From: Phymorhynchus buccinoides
Taxonomy: Eukaryota; Mollusca; Gastropoda; Neogastropoda; Raphitomidae
Direction: 5' to 3'
Length of the DNA stretch: 64,000 nucleotides
NCBI GenBank assembly: GCA_017654935.2
Contig: CM065691.1
Coordinates: 22,835,427 to 22,899,426, forward strand
Below the pieces are notes generated by a model. It did not search any database and was not told the DNA's origin. It was given only the letters and a program-made list of their open reading frames with translations. Below are positions 53,358 to 64,000 of the stretch, piece after piece (position 1 is the stretch's first letter; each line of letters opens with the position of its first letter). The position numbers and the translations under genes are program-made.

Positions 53358-54608
53358 ATCATACACACTTCGACCACCGTACCGAGAGGGTGCCCTTGCC
53401 GAGAGAGAGCGAGCTTTGCAGAGAAAGGAACGGATTTTCTACCCTCACCACATCACTGTACGGCGGCTGACTGTCAGAAGAGTGGACACCATCACCATTC
53501 TTTGGGCCCCTTCTGCCAGCACCGCCGCACGACAGCTTTACACTGCATGATGACCATTCCATGCAGCTGTCCAACGTTGGATCATCTTTGCATTCGTTGA
53601 GCTTTGCTCCGAACCTTGGACTTTGAGGAGGCTTCAGGACCACTTTCTTCTACTACGACTGTCTTCCACCTCTGTCTCCACCAACGACGTCTCCTCCTGC
53701 TCTCCACTTCACGTCGTTGGATCTATCTCTCGTAAGCATCTCGTAAGCATCAATAGGGCACTAAGGTTTTGTTTTTTTCATTTGTTTTGGCAGTACGATG
53801 TTTTATTCGTCTGCCTAGTTGTTAGGGCTGTAGGACGTGCCACAAAAGTGGTATCCCTGGGAGGACTGCGCTGGCCACCTGAGCCCTTGCACAGCAGCTC
53901 TCTCAGGTCTAGGGACTAGGACCTTAGCAAGCTAGCTTTTCACTGATTTTTTACATTTACATCTTTCCTCACTATCTTTTTTTTCGACACTTACATGTCG
54001 TTCTTATCGGTCTGTCTGAACCCCCCACTCGTAGGCTTTTTGCCGGTGGGATCGGTCTTCATAGAATTGTCTCTGTAGGGTAGTTCCTTCTTCTCTAGGG
54101 TTGTTTTTTTTTGCCAGCCTCCTAATTTGTTGGAGGAGCTTGTGTGCAAGCCTAGCAACTTAAATAGCTCAGTGTAGGTCTTTATAAAAAATCTAGGAAC
54201 TAGGAACCTTCTTTCTTATAAGTGTCGACCTTTTCCTCCTCAAAAGAAAAAGTAATAATGTAATAATGTAAAGATTTGCTAAAATAAAGTAGAGATTTGA
54301 TAAAATAAAAATAAGATTTGATAAAATAAATAGCAATCAACAAACTACTAAGTGTAAAGATATTAAAAACTAATATTATAAACAAATTGAAAAGATTCGA
54401 AATAAACACCTAGTTGACTAAAATATTTTATGACATTTAAAATCGTGATTAATCTGATAAGACTTATAGGTAATATTGAGCCCTTGGGTGTTCTGTTGCC
54501 TTAAATAATAACTAAACTAATAACTTATAGAGATATCTTTTCTTATATCAAGTATAGTCTCATAAATTATAACCTATATAATTTTTGTGGCCTTTTTAGG
54601 TACTTCGA

Positions 54609-54829
54609 CGAAAATGGTGTTTTACGTCCTCTTTGTCTGAATCAGACACATATGGGACATTTGTAAATACAAACTATGGTGGGAACAATACTGGAGGCAA
54701 TGCCCGGAGGCAGTACGAAAACCAGTAAAGTCCCGATTTTTTATAAAATTAATACAGATAGTGTGTAGCGGTAGCCATGCCTCGGTAAAACTTCATCGGC
54801 TATGGCACCTCTACAAGTAAATATTAATC
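54609..54829 (-). mobile_element. SINE with 12-bp target duplication, copy 2
   Basis: Counterpart of 17106-17321. TAGGTACTTCGA flanks it at 54597-54608 and 54830-54841, so both copies of the block descend from one insertion. Confidence 0.85.
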
Positions 54830-55101
54830 TAGGTACTTCGAAACACTTTTTTTGAATATAGCTGGAACAGTCTTGTGACACCAGCTACGAAAATTAGTGT
54901 AAGCATTTGATTGGTTCTCGCGGGAACCACACTATTCTGATTGGTTCTCCCGGGAAACGAAGTGATGTAGGGCGTATTTCTGCTTCGATACGGCCACGAG
55001 GGACACTTTTGTCCTTCCTGGTCTTGTTGCGGGCACTGGGTCCGTCCCATTACAACTAGTTTAATTTCTTTAAGATTATTAATAATACCATTGAAAAAAC
55101 C

Positions 55102-55512
55102 ATGACCAATCCTGAAATTTTGACTCATTACCTGGACACAAGTTCAGAGGAGGACTCCATCTTTACGGCATAAACCATGCCCAAAAAAAACAATGATAAA
55201 GACACTCTTACCCCAACAAGAAGAGCAAAAAGAAAGTCAAGACACTCAAATGAAGAAAAAAGCAGTCCAGAGGCAGCACAGCCTAGGGATAAAAAGAATA
55301 AAGAAGACTTGGGTTCAATGGATGAGACAGAGAATGCTGTCCCCCTGTCTCCATCCATCCAAATTATTCAAACCCCAATCCAGGAGAAGTCCTCTATGGC
55401 ACTCCCACAAGAGAGAAAAAAAGACCCCCCAGTGGCTCCTCCCTCAGTATAGGAACCTATTACGATCTGGGGCCCCAAAGACATAAAAGAAAAGAAGAAC
55501 GAGGAGTCAGAA
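55102..55512 (+). pseudogene. LINE ORF1 N-terminal part, copy 2
   Basis: Same sequence as 17594-18012, with TAA at 55171-55173 and TAG at 55450-55452 in the same frame. The frame then runs on without further stops into 55513-57033. Confidence 0.65.
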
Positions 55513-55574
55513 TTGGACTCAGATTCTGATGAGGGGAGTGACTTCGTCAAAGTCCAACAGCGACGAAGACGCCT

Positions 55575-55618
<44 letters not shown>

Positions 55619-57033
55619 ACCAACAAAACCTGGTTCCACCTATCTATCTTCAGTACCCAGTGATCCTGGAGGACCTGTGCACTGGCGCAGCCACCTTCAG
55701 GGCACTGGGTCCGACAACAAACATGAAAATTTTCCGAAATAACGTGGGGGACATCCTTAGCCAGAGGCCTCTATCTGGAAATCGCTGGTTAATCGGCTGT
55801 AAATCAGCCACTCAACAATATAAACTAGCCAAGCTTACATCAATCGCTTCCATTAACATTCAATGTGTCATCCCTGAGGCCACTACTGAGGGGGTAATTA
55901 AGCCTATCCCCTTCGAGGAAGATCTCGAAGACCTACTAAAGTACATTCCAGATGCCAAATCTGTACAAAGACTTCAGAACAGAGATGGCACAGATTCTCG
56001 TGCCATCAAACTTGTCTTTAGAAAGCCGATTCTGCCTGCCTTGGTCAAGATCGATGCCCAGGAGTTCCCTGTGTCACCATACGTTGCCCCAGTGCGACGA
56101 TGCCGCAGGTGTGCTCGATATGGGCACGGTCCTGGTCAATGCAGAGCGAAACTCGAAATTTGCACCAGGTGCTCTGCCCCTGGACACTCAGCCCAAAATT
56201 GCAGTCAAAATTTTAAGTGTGTCAACTGTGGCGGTGGACATTCCGCTGCCTACCAAGGATGCCCTCAGTATCAGCTCAGACTGAGGGCAAACAAAATTAG
56301 AGGAGAAGCTTTCTTGCCCTACAGTGAGGCCATCAGGAGGGCTAAGGAAAGCCTACAAACAGAAAAAGATCAAAAAGATAACCAACCCAAAATAGACACA
56401 CCCACAGTCGACCCTAGTTGGAGAGTGCAACAGATTCCCTCTGGGAGTCCGTCTGACTCCTATGCCAACAGGGTCAGAGGATATAAACAAATAACTAAGC
56501 CTGATGTAGAGCAGTCTGTTCCAGCTCCTCTGGACCATTCACATGTGGAAGGCCCGGGGGGGATGGAGGAGATCACCTCTCCACTCTCAACCCAGAAACG
56601 GAAAAAAAAGAAAAAAAGGAAAAGATCACATAGAAATTCAGAACGAATGACAGAAGAAAAAGTCGAAGAGATGATTTCTAAGCAACTGGAAAAAATGACT
56701 GAGACAATAATGACGACAATAACCAAACACATGGACAACACACTGACAAAACAAACTCACCCAACAACCTCTCAACTTGTAAACCTTAATATTCCCAAAG
56801 AAGAAAACAAATCTCTGAAAGAATCATTCATAACCCGTATTCTCCGAAGTCTGGCACAAGCCAGAACCTCCAACCAACCAAAATCTTTAATCGAGGACCT
56901 TTCTTCTCTGATTACTGACTCTGAGGATCTCCCTATTGATCCCAAGAACGCTCTAAATATCATGCAACTAGCGGAGATCGCCTGTGGCGCCTCCCCAGCG
57001 CCACAGGGAGCAAGACATAGATTGGGTTCGTAG
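55513..57033 (+). CDS. LINE ORF1 (gag-like, three zinc knuckles), copy 2
   Basis: 506-residue frame starting MDSDSDEGSDFVKVQQRRRR, then a short proline tract (41-C run), RRM-like region (70-180), zinc knuckles at 197-210, 217-230 and 236-250, a KRKKKKKRKR basic stretch near 360, and a coiled segment. It is in frame with the upstream N-terminal part, unlike copy 1, so this version shows the ancestral frame. No ORF2 follows. Confidence 0.85.
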
Positions 57034-57590
57034 AGAGCGAAACCCAAGATCCTACCTTAACCCTAACATCTCACTAGTCATTCAAACATCTTATATAAAA
57101 ACTGAAATTATTTTTACTGGTGGGGATGGAGTCCCTCCGGTGCGCGGGCCGTATACCTATCTGCATTCCTGCTCCCTTTCCCTCCCTTCCCTTTTTAACT
57201 AAAACATGCGCCTGATGGGCCGAAGCGACTCTTTTGAGCCCACCATTTTTTAAAGTCCTTTCCCCCCTGCAGATGGGTGTCCGGTGCGCGCGGCGGGGGG
57301 TTCTTTTGTAAACCGTCGCGCTTTTGCGCTCGTGCTCCCCCCCCCTTTTGAACCTGTTTTTTTTTAATAATAATTTCAGTCTTCCCCTCCCTCCCTCCGT
57401 TCCGAGCATACAAGAATCTTTAACCATCCCCACTTCCACTTCCACTCTCATTTTCACTACCATATCATTAATTTGTAAAAGCTTAAAAACTCCGTTTTAT
57501 TTCTCTTACCCTCAGACTCCATCATGATATCAGGGGCGGGAGAGTTTTTGTTGCTACCCCCCCTTGGGATCAGATGGAATAAATAAAACT
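57034..57590 (+). mobile_element. 3' UTR of ORF1-only unit, copy 2
   Basis: Counterpart of 19683-20235, ending at GGAATAAATAAA. The 25-bp stretch after ACTTATAG in copy 1 (AATGGAGGCCTCTGGCGG) is absent here. Confidence 0.55.
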
Positions 57591-57599
57591 ACTTATAGT

Positions 57600-58700
57600 T
57601 TCCCATCTTATTAACAACATCACCATATCATACAACTGATTCTGATTAAGACTGGATTTGTTCACTTTAAAAACTAATTACCAATGGTCAGGTCTTAGGA
57701 CCAAATTATACATAAAACAAACAAGATTTTAATAGTAACTTTTAAAACAAAACTAATTTTGGTATTCAGAAACTGACTTTTTACAAAATTTTAACCTATC
57801 TTAACATATGAAAACTACTAGAGCATCTCTAGACTATGCATAGTACGTCCTAAGGGACAAGATTTAACAGGTTAAAAATATAAATTTTTCACTAAATAGC
57901 CTGTATGTAAAAGATGTGTACATAATAATAATGTACATATAAATTTTTGGGGCCACTTGTCTTTTGTAACCAATTGGTTATTGATGGATTCAGATTAAAA
58001 ACTGAACTTATCTATTTGAAATACTGACTATTAGTGGTCAGGTTCCATAACCTATTTATAACAAAAACAAACATAATTTTAATAATAACTTTTTAATAAA
58101 ATGATTTTATCACTTATAAACATCTTCTTATAATAAATTTACATATTTTCACATGTAAAAACTACATTACGTCCTGTCCTAAGGGACAAGATTAAACAGG
58201 TTAAACACTTAAAACACAAATCTAAAATCTAATCACAACTTAGCTAATCTTAACAAGCCTTCTTATATTTAACAGGCTAAATGTTAGGACTTGTACTAAA
58301 CAGTTTGTATATAAAAGTTGTGCACATAATAATAATGTACATATCATCTTTTTAACCACCAAATCTTTTTTGTGACCATTTGGTCACTGATCAATTTGGA
58401 TTGAGGCTGGGTTCACCCACCTGGAAGACCGACTGTCAATAGTCTGGTCTCAAAACTCTAATAAAACTTAAACAAAATTAATTTTAAAAGTAACTTTTAA
58501 GCATAACGAATTTTATCACTTACAAACTAAATTCTCAATGGGTTTTGGGGTGTTTGAAAACTATTGGGGATATGCACCTTATGGAAGATCCCTACGTTGT
58601 GTCATGTCCTAAGGGACAAGTGTAAATACAACCTAACTTATTCAAAAAACTAAATTGTATGTAAATGTTGTGTACATAATAATAATGTACATATTATTTT
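57600..58700 (+). repeat. AT-rich tandem units, copy 2
   Basis: Counterpart of 20270-21370, with the same three CCTAAGGGACAAG and GTACATAATAATAATGTAC sites. Confidence 0.75.
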
Positions 58701-59186
58701 AATAATACCTTTTGGTTTTTTAACTTTATATACAGCTTGTATGTAGACATGCCTCTCAAGAATTTTAATAATAAAGCTCTTTTTTGAGCACAAACACGGA
58801 TTTTTACAAAAAAAAGCTCAGTTGAGCGTAAAGCATGAATTTTAACTGTAGCCCTGGGTTTTTTAATCAGACCTCCTCCAATCTGCCAGACTTAAAGCAA
58901 ACAGCTAAATATCTTTTACAAACAAAATATTTTATCACAAACATAAATTTTATACTCTAAAAACTTGTGCGCAATTAAAAACTTCTTAAAAATCTTTTCA
59001 AAATAATAATAACTTACTTAAATTTCTACAAATTTGTAAACTTTCAAATTATATCTTATCATTTAAAAATCCACTTTTTTCCAGGATCTTTATTATTTTA
59101 AATGCCTCAAATAGTCTTTTGACTCAGAGGGCGTAAAATGTCTATTTTTCTCTCTCTCTAATCTGGGTTCCATGTTCAGACAACTG

Positions 59187-59356
59187 ATCGCTTCTCGGCC
59201 TTTTGGCTAAGACAGTGATTCAGGAACATAAATTTTTGTTTATATAACCTTTTGGGGGGGGTGGTTGGTTTGTTCAGTTTTTTTTTTTGGTTTTTTTCCC
59301 GTCGTACATGGCGAAAGCCGATACACGACGTTAAACTGAACTTCCAATCTGGGTTC
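59187..59356 (+). mobile_element. U2 snRNA-headed SINE-like element, copy 2 of the second
   Basis: Head ATCGCTTCTCGGCCTTTTGG CTAAGA is a perfect 26-base match to the U2 snRNA 5' end, better than the other three. The body carries T- and G-run insertions (59246-59300) that look like sequencing errors. Confidence 0.7.
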
Positions 59357-59359
59357 ACA

Positions 59360-59932
59360 CTTTTTTAGCCAATAGTTATTATTTGAGTATTAGGGTTAGT
59401 CACTTTTTTCAGTGAAGCTCCACTTTGGCTCACTCATTATCGGCTGCTCGATCTTGGCCTGCCTTCTTGTAACATAGGCCTATTAGTGACGTAGGCTAAT
59501 GATGTTATTTTCATAACATGTGTTAGTAGTTAGGGTTCATTTTTATATGTGTGGCTTTCGCCCTGACTATCGATGCTGTGCATGAACTCTTAACGGTAAA
59601 CGGCATGAACTTTCGCCTGCGGAACCGATGTTAGGCCGCCTAGCCTACAAACATTGATGCTGTGTGCACGAACTCTGATGATCGCTGATGTGCCTTCTCA
59701 TTCATGCTGTTGATGTGAATCTACAGTGACTACTGATGTATTTGCTGCACTGTCTTCGTAGTCTTTCTTAGTAAATAAACAAAGTCAAACAACTGTCTGG
59801 TTTCCTCTATATGTTCCTGGTCTGCGTGGAGTGCTGATCAACACCCTCCAATCCTTATCCTGATCCTTATCCCTCAACAACTCCTCCTTATACCTATCCC
59901 TTAACCCCCTTACCACCCCTATTACATATTAA
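59360..59932 (+). mobile_element. LTR-like relic, copy 2
   Basis: Counterpart of 21990-22555. Confidence 0.35.
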
Positions 59933-60560
59933 TACAGATAGCTGTAGCGGTGACCACGCCTCGGTTAAACCTCATCGGCTATGGCACCGCCACAAGTTAG
60001 TATAATAATAAAAAATAAAATTAAAGATTAATTAATTAATTATTCATTCATTCATTCCACATTACAACAAAAGTCATCAATTGAAGCAGAAAAGTGTTGT
60101 GAAGAACTCAACCCTCATCACACATGGCTTTTTTCTTATTTCAATTTTCATTTACATAATTTAATGATTATGTTGCTTAATTTTCTGTCTAGAGAAAAAG
60201 TGAAGGTTCAATCATTGTGTGTGTGCAGTGAAACACTGAAAGTATAAAATAAAAAAAGCTGCAGGGGAGATAAGTGGGAAATGTGCCTAGTGTGTGTTGG
60301 CTGTTGCATACGTGTGTGTGTGAGACTGAGAGTGTGTACGTGTGTGTGTGAGTATGTGTGTGTGTGTGTGTTCGTTCGTTCTTTAATTTAACGTCTATCC
60401 ACCTTACAGTGATCTTAGACAACAACAACAAAAGTGTATGTATGATTATGTGCAAATGTCCGTTTAAGGGGGTTGTGGGTGTGCGTGTAGGAAGATACGA
60501 AGGATTGTTAATCTATGCATGTGTGTGTGTGTGTGCGTGTGCGTGTGCGTGAGAGTGTGC
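59933..60560 (+). repeat. Dispersed ~630-bp repeat, copy 2
   Basis: Counterpart of 22556-23190; the AAC run is shorter (ACAACAACAAAAG). Confidence 0.8.
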
Positions 60561-60920
60561 ATCTACATATTTGCCGATAAATCGATGTATAAATCTATGC
60601 ACTTAGTTTCGTAAAATTCACAAACGATTCTGATTGGCTACGCTAGGACTACTTCCGGCTAGGACTACTTATGTCATAGAGGTAAAAATACACCGCCACA
60701 ACAGCTCTGCTAGTGCTATACTTCAACTTGTTCCTGTACTTGCACTTTTGTAGAACACACAGACTGAGTTTGAAAGCAATATTTGATGGCGTCTACTTTG
60801 AGAAGTAAGTGAGTAGCCTAGCTGAAGGAGGGTGTTTAAAAGAAAGAAGCCCATCCCACTATTCGGTACGAGTAGGCCGTGTGTGCCGGTGGAATGGATC
60901 ATGGACGACACAAAATCACC

Positions 60921-61755
60921 GGTCCGTCGAAACACCCAAAAAAACCGGTTTTGGGGGTCTGGTTTTGGGGGTCTTTTTACCCTAAAAAACCTCAAGGGGC
61001 TTTCGGAAATAACCTTGAAACCTTGGTACCCAAAAATTGAAAAAAAAATTGGTACCCCCCAAAAACGAGTCGCATAAAACTCAGAAAGTTAGGGATAGGG
61101 TTCGGGAATGGCTCCCCCCCTGTCGTAATGCAAAAAAGTAGCATCGTGTAAATACTTCGCTCGCTACTATGAGACTTAGCATTTGCGACATTGAGCGAAT
61201 TTTTTTAAATTTCACTTTTTCCGTACTGTCATGAAATATGAACGATTTGAGTACGGAAAAGTGTTTCAAATACGGAAAAAGTGAAATTTGTCGTTTCCTT
61301 AATGTCGCAAATGCTAAGTCTCATGACATAGTAGCGAGCGAAGTATTTACACGATGCTACTTTTTTGCATACGACACCCCCACACCTGGCGTGCGCATCT
61401 CGACACTTCCGTTGGAAGTGTCGCCATCTTAGTCCTTATTTGTGTGTAACAAGTTTCGAATTGGAACAGCCAAATACGCAGCATCGATCTGGCATTTTTC
61501 AAAAAAAGTTACTGACTAAGATGGCGGTCTCCCATAATATGGCGCTCCTTGTGGCCGGATATGACGACACGTTCCGTGGGTACCAGCCATAGGGATTTGT
61601 TAGGGATAGTAAGATGGGAGCAGGAAAAGATAGACAACATAAAAATGTCCTGATTATAATGGTTTTGTCAAGTTTCCTTGTTTTTGGGGGTACCAACAGA
61701 GGGTTTTTTGGTAAAAAGACCCCCAAAACCGGTTTTTGGGGTGTTTCGACGGACC
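60921..61755 (+). mobile_element. TIR element GGTCCGTCG...CGACGGACC, copy 2
   Basis: Counterpart of 23551-24386. Confidence 0.8.
61121..61376 (+). mobile_element. Foldback element TGTCG...CGACA, copy 2
   Basis: Counterpart of 23750-24005. Confidence 0.85.
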
Positions 61756-61800
61756 CCAAATTCACATAGCATTATTAGCACGCATCCTGTGCGCTATTAA

Positions 61801-62041
61801 CCCTTTCACCGCCAATGTCGCATTTTTGCACCAGAATGGTTTAACACCCTTGTCACCAAAAGGCATCAAATTATAGTCTGTTATCCGAAGACCCTATCTT
61901 CTTAATTTTGGGAGGTAAGGATAGGCCTTACTTTATGCATGTTACTGAGGAATTCCCAATATTGCAGATAATTTTTTTTTCTCTTACTTAGCTAAATTTA
62001 AGGGTATTTTTTTGGTTGAGAAATGGCTGGCGGCGAAAGGG
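61801..62041 (+). mobile_element. piggyBac-like MITE, copy 2
   Basis: Counterpart of 24432-24670; TTAA at 61797-61800 and 62042-62045. Confidence 0.85.
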
Positions 62042-62109
62042 TTAATGGTCTGAATGAAGACCGGTGAGCGCGGGGCAGGATAAACATCCCCAACTGCAGG
62101 AAGAAGAAG

Positions 62110-63400
62110 ATGATCGATTTGTGAGGTTATATAAATTTCACAGTGGCTGCGGTTACGGGGTTGTTGCAACAGTGCCGCGACAGTGCCAACACCCCAGATG
62201 ACCATGACCGGCATGACCGTTACCTCGGTTTTTTTCTCATCTGAAGTACCAGGAAATAGTATCTTTCCCAGGGATACAACACCATGACCAGGTGCGGTAT
62301 TCATGTCGAGGTGCTAAGTGACTTAGCATACTAATATCTTAGTAGCTCCTGCTAAAGCCGAAATTTGCTATTCACGTCGACATTTAGGCCTAGCATGATA
62401 ATAACTTAGTAGCTAAAATCGCTGCTAAGTTAGAGGCGGGGGGTCCCGCCTCTAAATACTTAGCATACTGATAACAATGGCTGCCGTGATTGCAGTTTGT
62501 CTCATTCAAGGAGACATTTACGACGAACACGCATTTTTGGTGAGAGACTTCGTCCACTGTAGGCACTAGATGGTATTGACTCATCCAAAAGATGTTTTCC
62601 AAGAATTGACATCTTTCCAATAACTGGTTGGGCACTGGGGCGGCTGGCACATTGTGAACCGAGCCAACGCGCTGTGCCCGTCTCTTTTCGTCAGGTGTTT
62701 CTTTCTGTGCAAGTGAGTCTTTTCAGTCTGTTTGTGGTGATATGGTAGGCTTTATTTCACAGCCCATGTCAGCAGAATCGTGTCCAAAGTCAGTGACGCT
62801 TCCCTCAAACAGTTTAGTTACTAGATTTTACTTTTAGGTCAACATACTGCTTGCTGCTTGCTGAATGGCTTTATTCATCGAAGGGAGCTTTGTTTTGTTT
62901 ACCGTTGACAATGCCAACCGTTACCCACGTAGCCGTTGTCTACAAAACTTCCTGCCTTGCCACCTACCGGCAATGACCTTAGACTTCATCAATTCCTGCA
63001 ATGATGAAAGAAACTAAAACAAATCTTTGCTGTTGTTGTGGTGGTGGTGGTGTTGTTCTAGATTACCACATATGTTATAGATGAAGGTAAGGGTTCCCTT
63101 GATAGATCTAGACGATACCTACATCATATTGTGATCGCGGGATAATGCTGAAATAAAATACATAAAAGATGTAGTCTAGTCTAGATCTAATGTCATGATC
63201 ATGATGATGCACGCTAACTAGACCTGTGCAAACTTATTGCCCCTATTTCATTCAGTAGATCTATGACACACAGGCCCACACGGATCTGAGAATGAAGAAT
63301 AACAAGTCTAGATCTGTTTGAAAATGTTTTCTATGTTCATATAACTTATGAGGTGAAACAGAAAACAAGTTAAACGTGTGTGTGTAAGTTTGCGAGTGTG
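62110..63400. other. Intergenic, no gene seen
   Basis: Counterpart of 24735-26025, including the GCTAAGT foldback at about 62290-62480 and a shortened GTT/GGT repeat at 63030-63056. Confidence 0.4.
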
Positions 63401-63404
63401 TGGG

Positions 63405-63735
63405 TTTGAATCCAGCTGGGGTCGCAGTGGTGTGTCCTTGGGAAAGGCACTTTACTCCTATTTTCCTCACGCCACCCAGGTGTAAAATGGGTACCTGACG
63501 TCAGTTGGGGAAAAAGTCCTTCGGATCAGACTTAAAACCGAGGTCCCGTGTGCGAACGCATGCACAAAGATCTTGCGCACACGTTAAAGCCCATTCCACT
63601 AATCGGTAGGAGTAGGCCATGTGCCGGTGGGATGGATGACACAAACTCACATAGCATGCATCCTGTGCGCCAGTTGCAGTCTAAATGAAGACTTTGGGCG
63701 TGGGGCAGCATAAACATCCCCAATAGGAAGAAGAA
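63405..63735 (+). mobile_element. SINE with conserved central domain, copy 2
   Basis: Counterpart of 26030-26375. Confidence 0.7.
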
Positions 63736-63949
63736 GAAGCATAGTTTTGCTACCACATACCCTAGCCCACCCCTACCCCCATACTGGAGTGATGTCCGGA
63801 GGCCCTGGTAATAGTCCATTGACCTATTAATATTGAAAATGTCCTATTGTGTTCTCCCCTGTCAGGACTAATGTCTGATTATATTTGTAACACAGGCGAA
63901 CTTTGTCGTATTGATTTCTGGAAAGAGCCAGGACATTGTCATATTGATT

Positions 63950-64000
63950 TCTCTTGTCTCAGGACATCTGTGGCAGCGGGCGGGACAGGAACCAGTTGCC
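63950..64000 (+). pseudogene. RTE-type LINE C-terminus, copy 2, cut by window end
   Basis: Counterpart of the start of 26600-26905. The match to copy 1 is unbroken at the last base. Confidence 0.55.

Larger units (their letters stand above)
60847..62110 (+). mobile_element. SINE segment with nested elements, copy 2
   Basis: Counterpart of 23478-24735 with identical insertion points. Confidence 0.8.
47860..64000 (+). repeat. Copy 2 of the ~16.1-kb duplication (continues past window)
   Basis: Direct-orientation copy of 10541-26644, starting immediately at the gap edge. All internal features recur in the same order. Indel-rich sectors at 47860-48210, 50990-51960 and 59235-59300 contrast with near-identity elsewhere. 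Confidence 0.95.

Overview
This window is repeat-rich eukaryotic, non-coding-dominated genomic DNA, most likely from a marine mollusc (probably a gastropod). That call is an inference. It rests on long GA/CA/CT microsatellites, tRNA-derived SINEs whose 3' ends read GACGTTAAAC-GAACTT, many small foldback and TIR elements, several decayed LINEs, and one intron-bordered F-box exon. There is no operon structure, phage or CRISPR. The only convincing host gene is the F-box exon at 43297-44604 (+). A weaker two-exon candidate lies at 27819-27915 and 30798-30961.

Layout. 1-2.8 kb: a 5'-truncated LINE with reverse transcriptase (+). 2.8-9.7 kb: microsatellites, a U2-snRNA-like SINE, an LTR-like relic, a degenerate LINE (-), a TTAA MITE and a tRNA-SINE. 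9.7-14.2 kb: an I/Jockey-type LINE ORF2 (RT + RNase H) on the minus strand with its 3' UTR. 14.2-17.3 kb: SINEs, including one with a clear 12-bp target-site duplication and one with a U2 5'-end head. 17.6-20.2 kb: a LINE ORF1 (proline tract plus three zinc knuckles) on the plus strand that lacks ORF2 but has a 3' UTR resembling that of the ORF2 unit, so it looks like a 'half-LINE'. 20.3-21.4 kb: AT-rich tandem units. 21.8-26.9 kb: a second U2-headed element, an LTR-like relic, a strongly nested SINE/MITE complex and an RTE LINE tail. 27-43 kb: mostly decayed transposons, minisatellites, tandemly duplicated RTE tails and foldback elements. 43.3-44.6 kb: the F-box exon. 44.6-47.4 kb: downstream sequence with a further MITE.

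A run of exactly 500 N (47360-47859) is followed by 47860-64000, which repeats 10541-26644 almost base for base in direct orientation and continues past the window edge. The duplicated block contains the ORF2 relic, the ORF1 unit, both U2-headed elements and the nested MITE complex. The placeholder gap, the indel-rich sectors and the homopolymer length differences make a misplaced haplotype contig at least as likely as a real segmental duplication.

The most interesting biology is a group of SINE-like elements carrying pieces of U2 snRNA (the 5' end in one type, stem-loop IV in another) on a shared GACGTTAAAC-type tail, together with the ORF1-only half-LINE. The ORFs do not form a pathway; the 'system' here is the interplay of autonomous LINEs (reverse transcriptase suppliers) and their SINE and half-LINE parasites.
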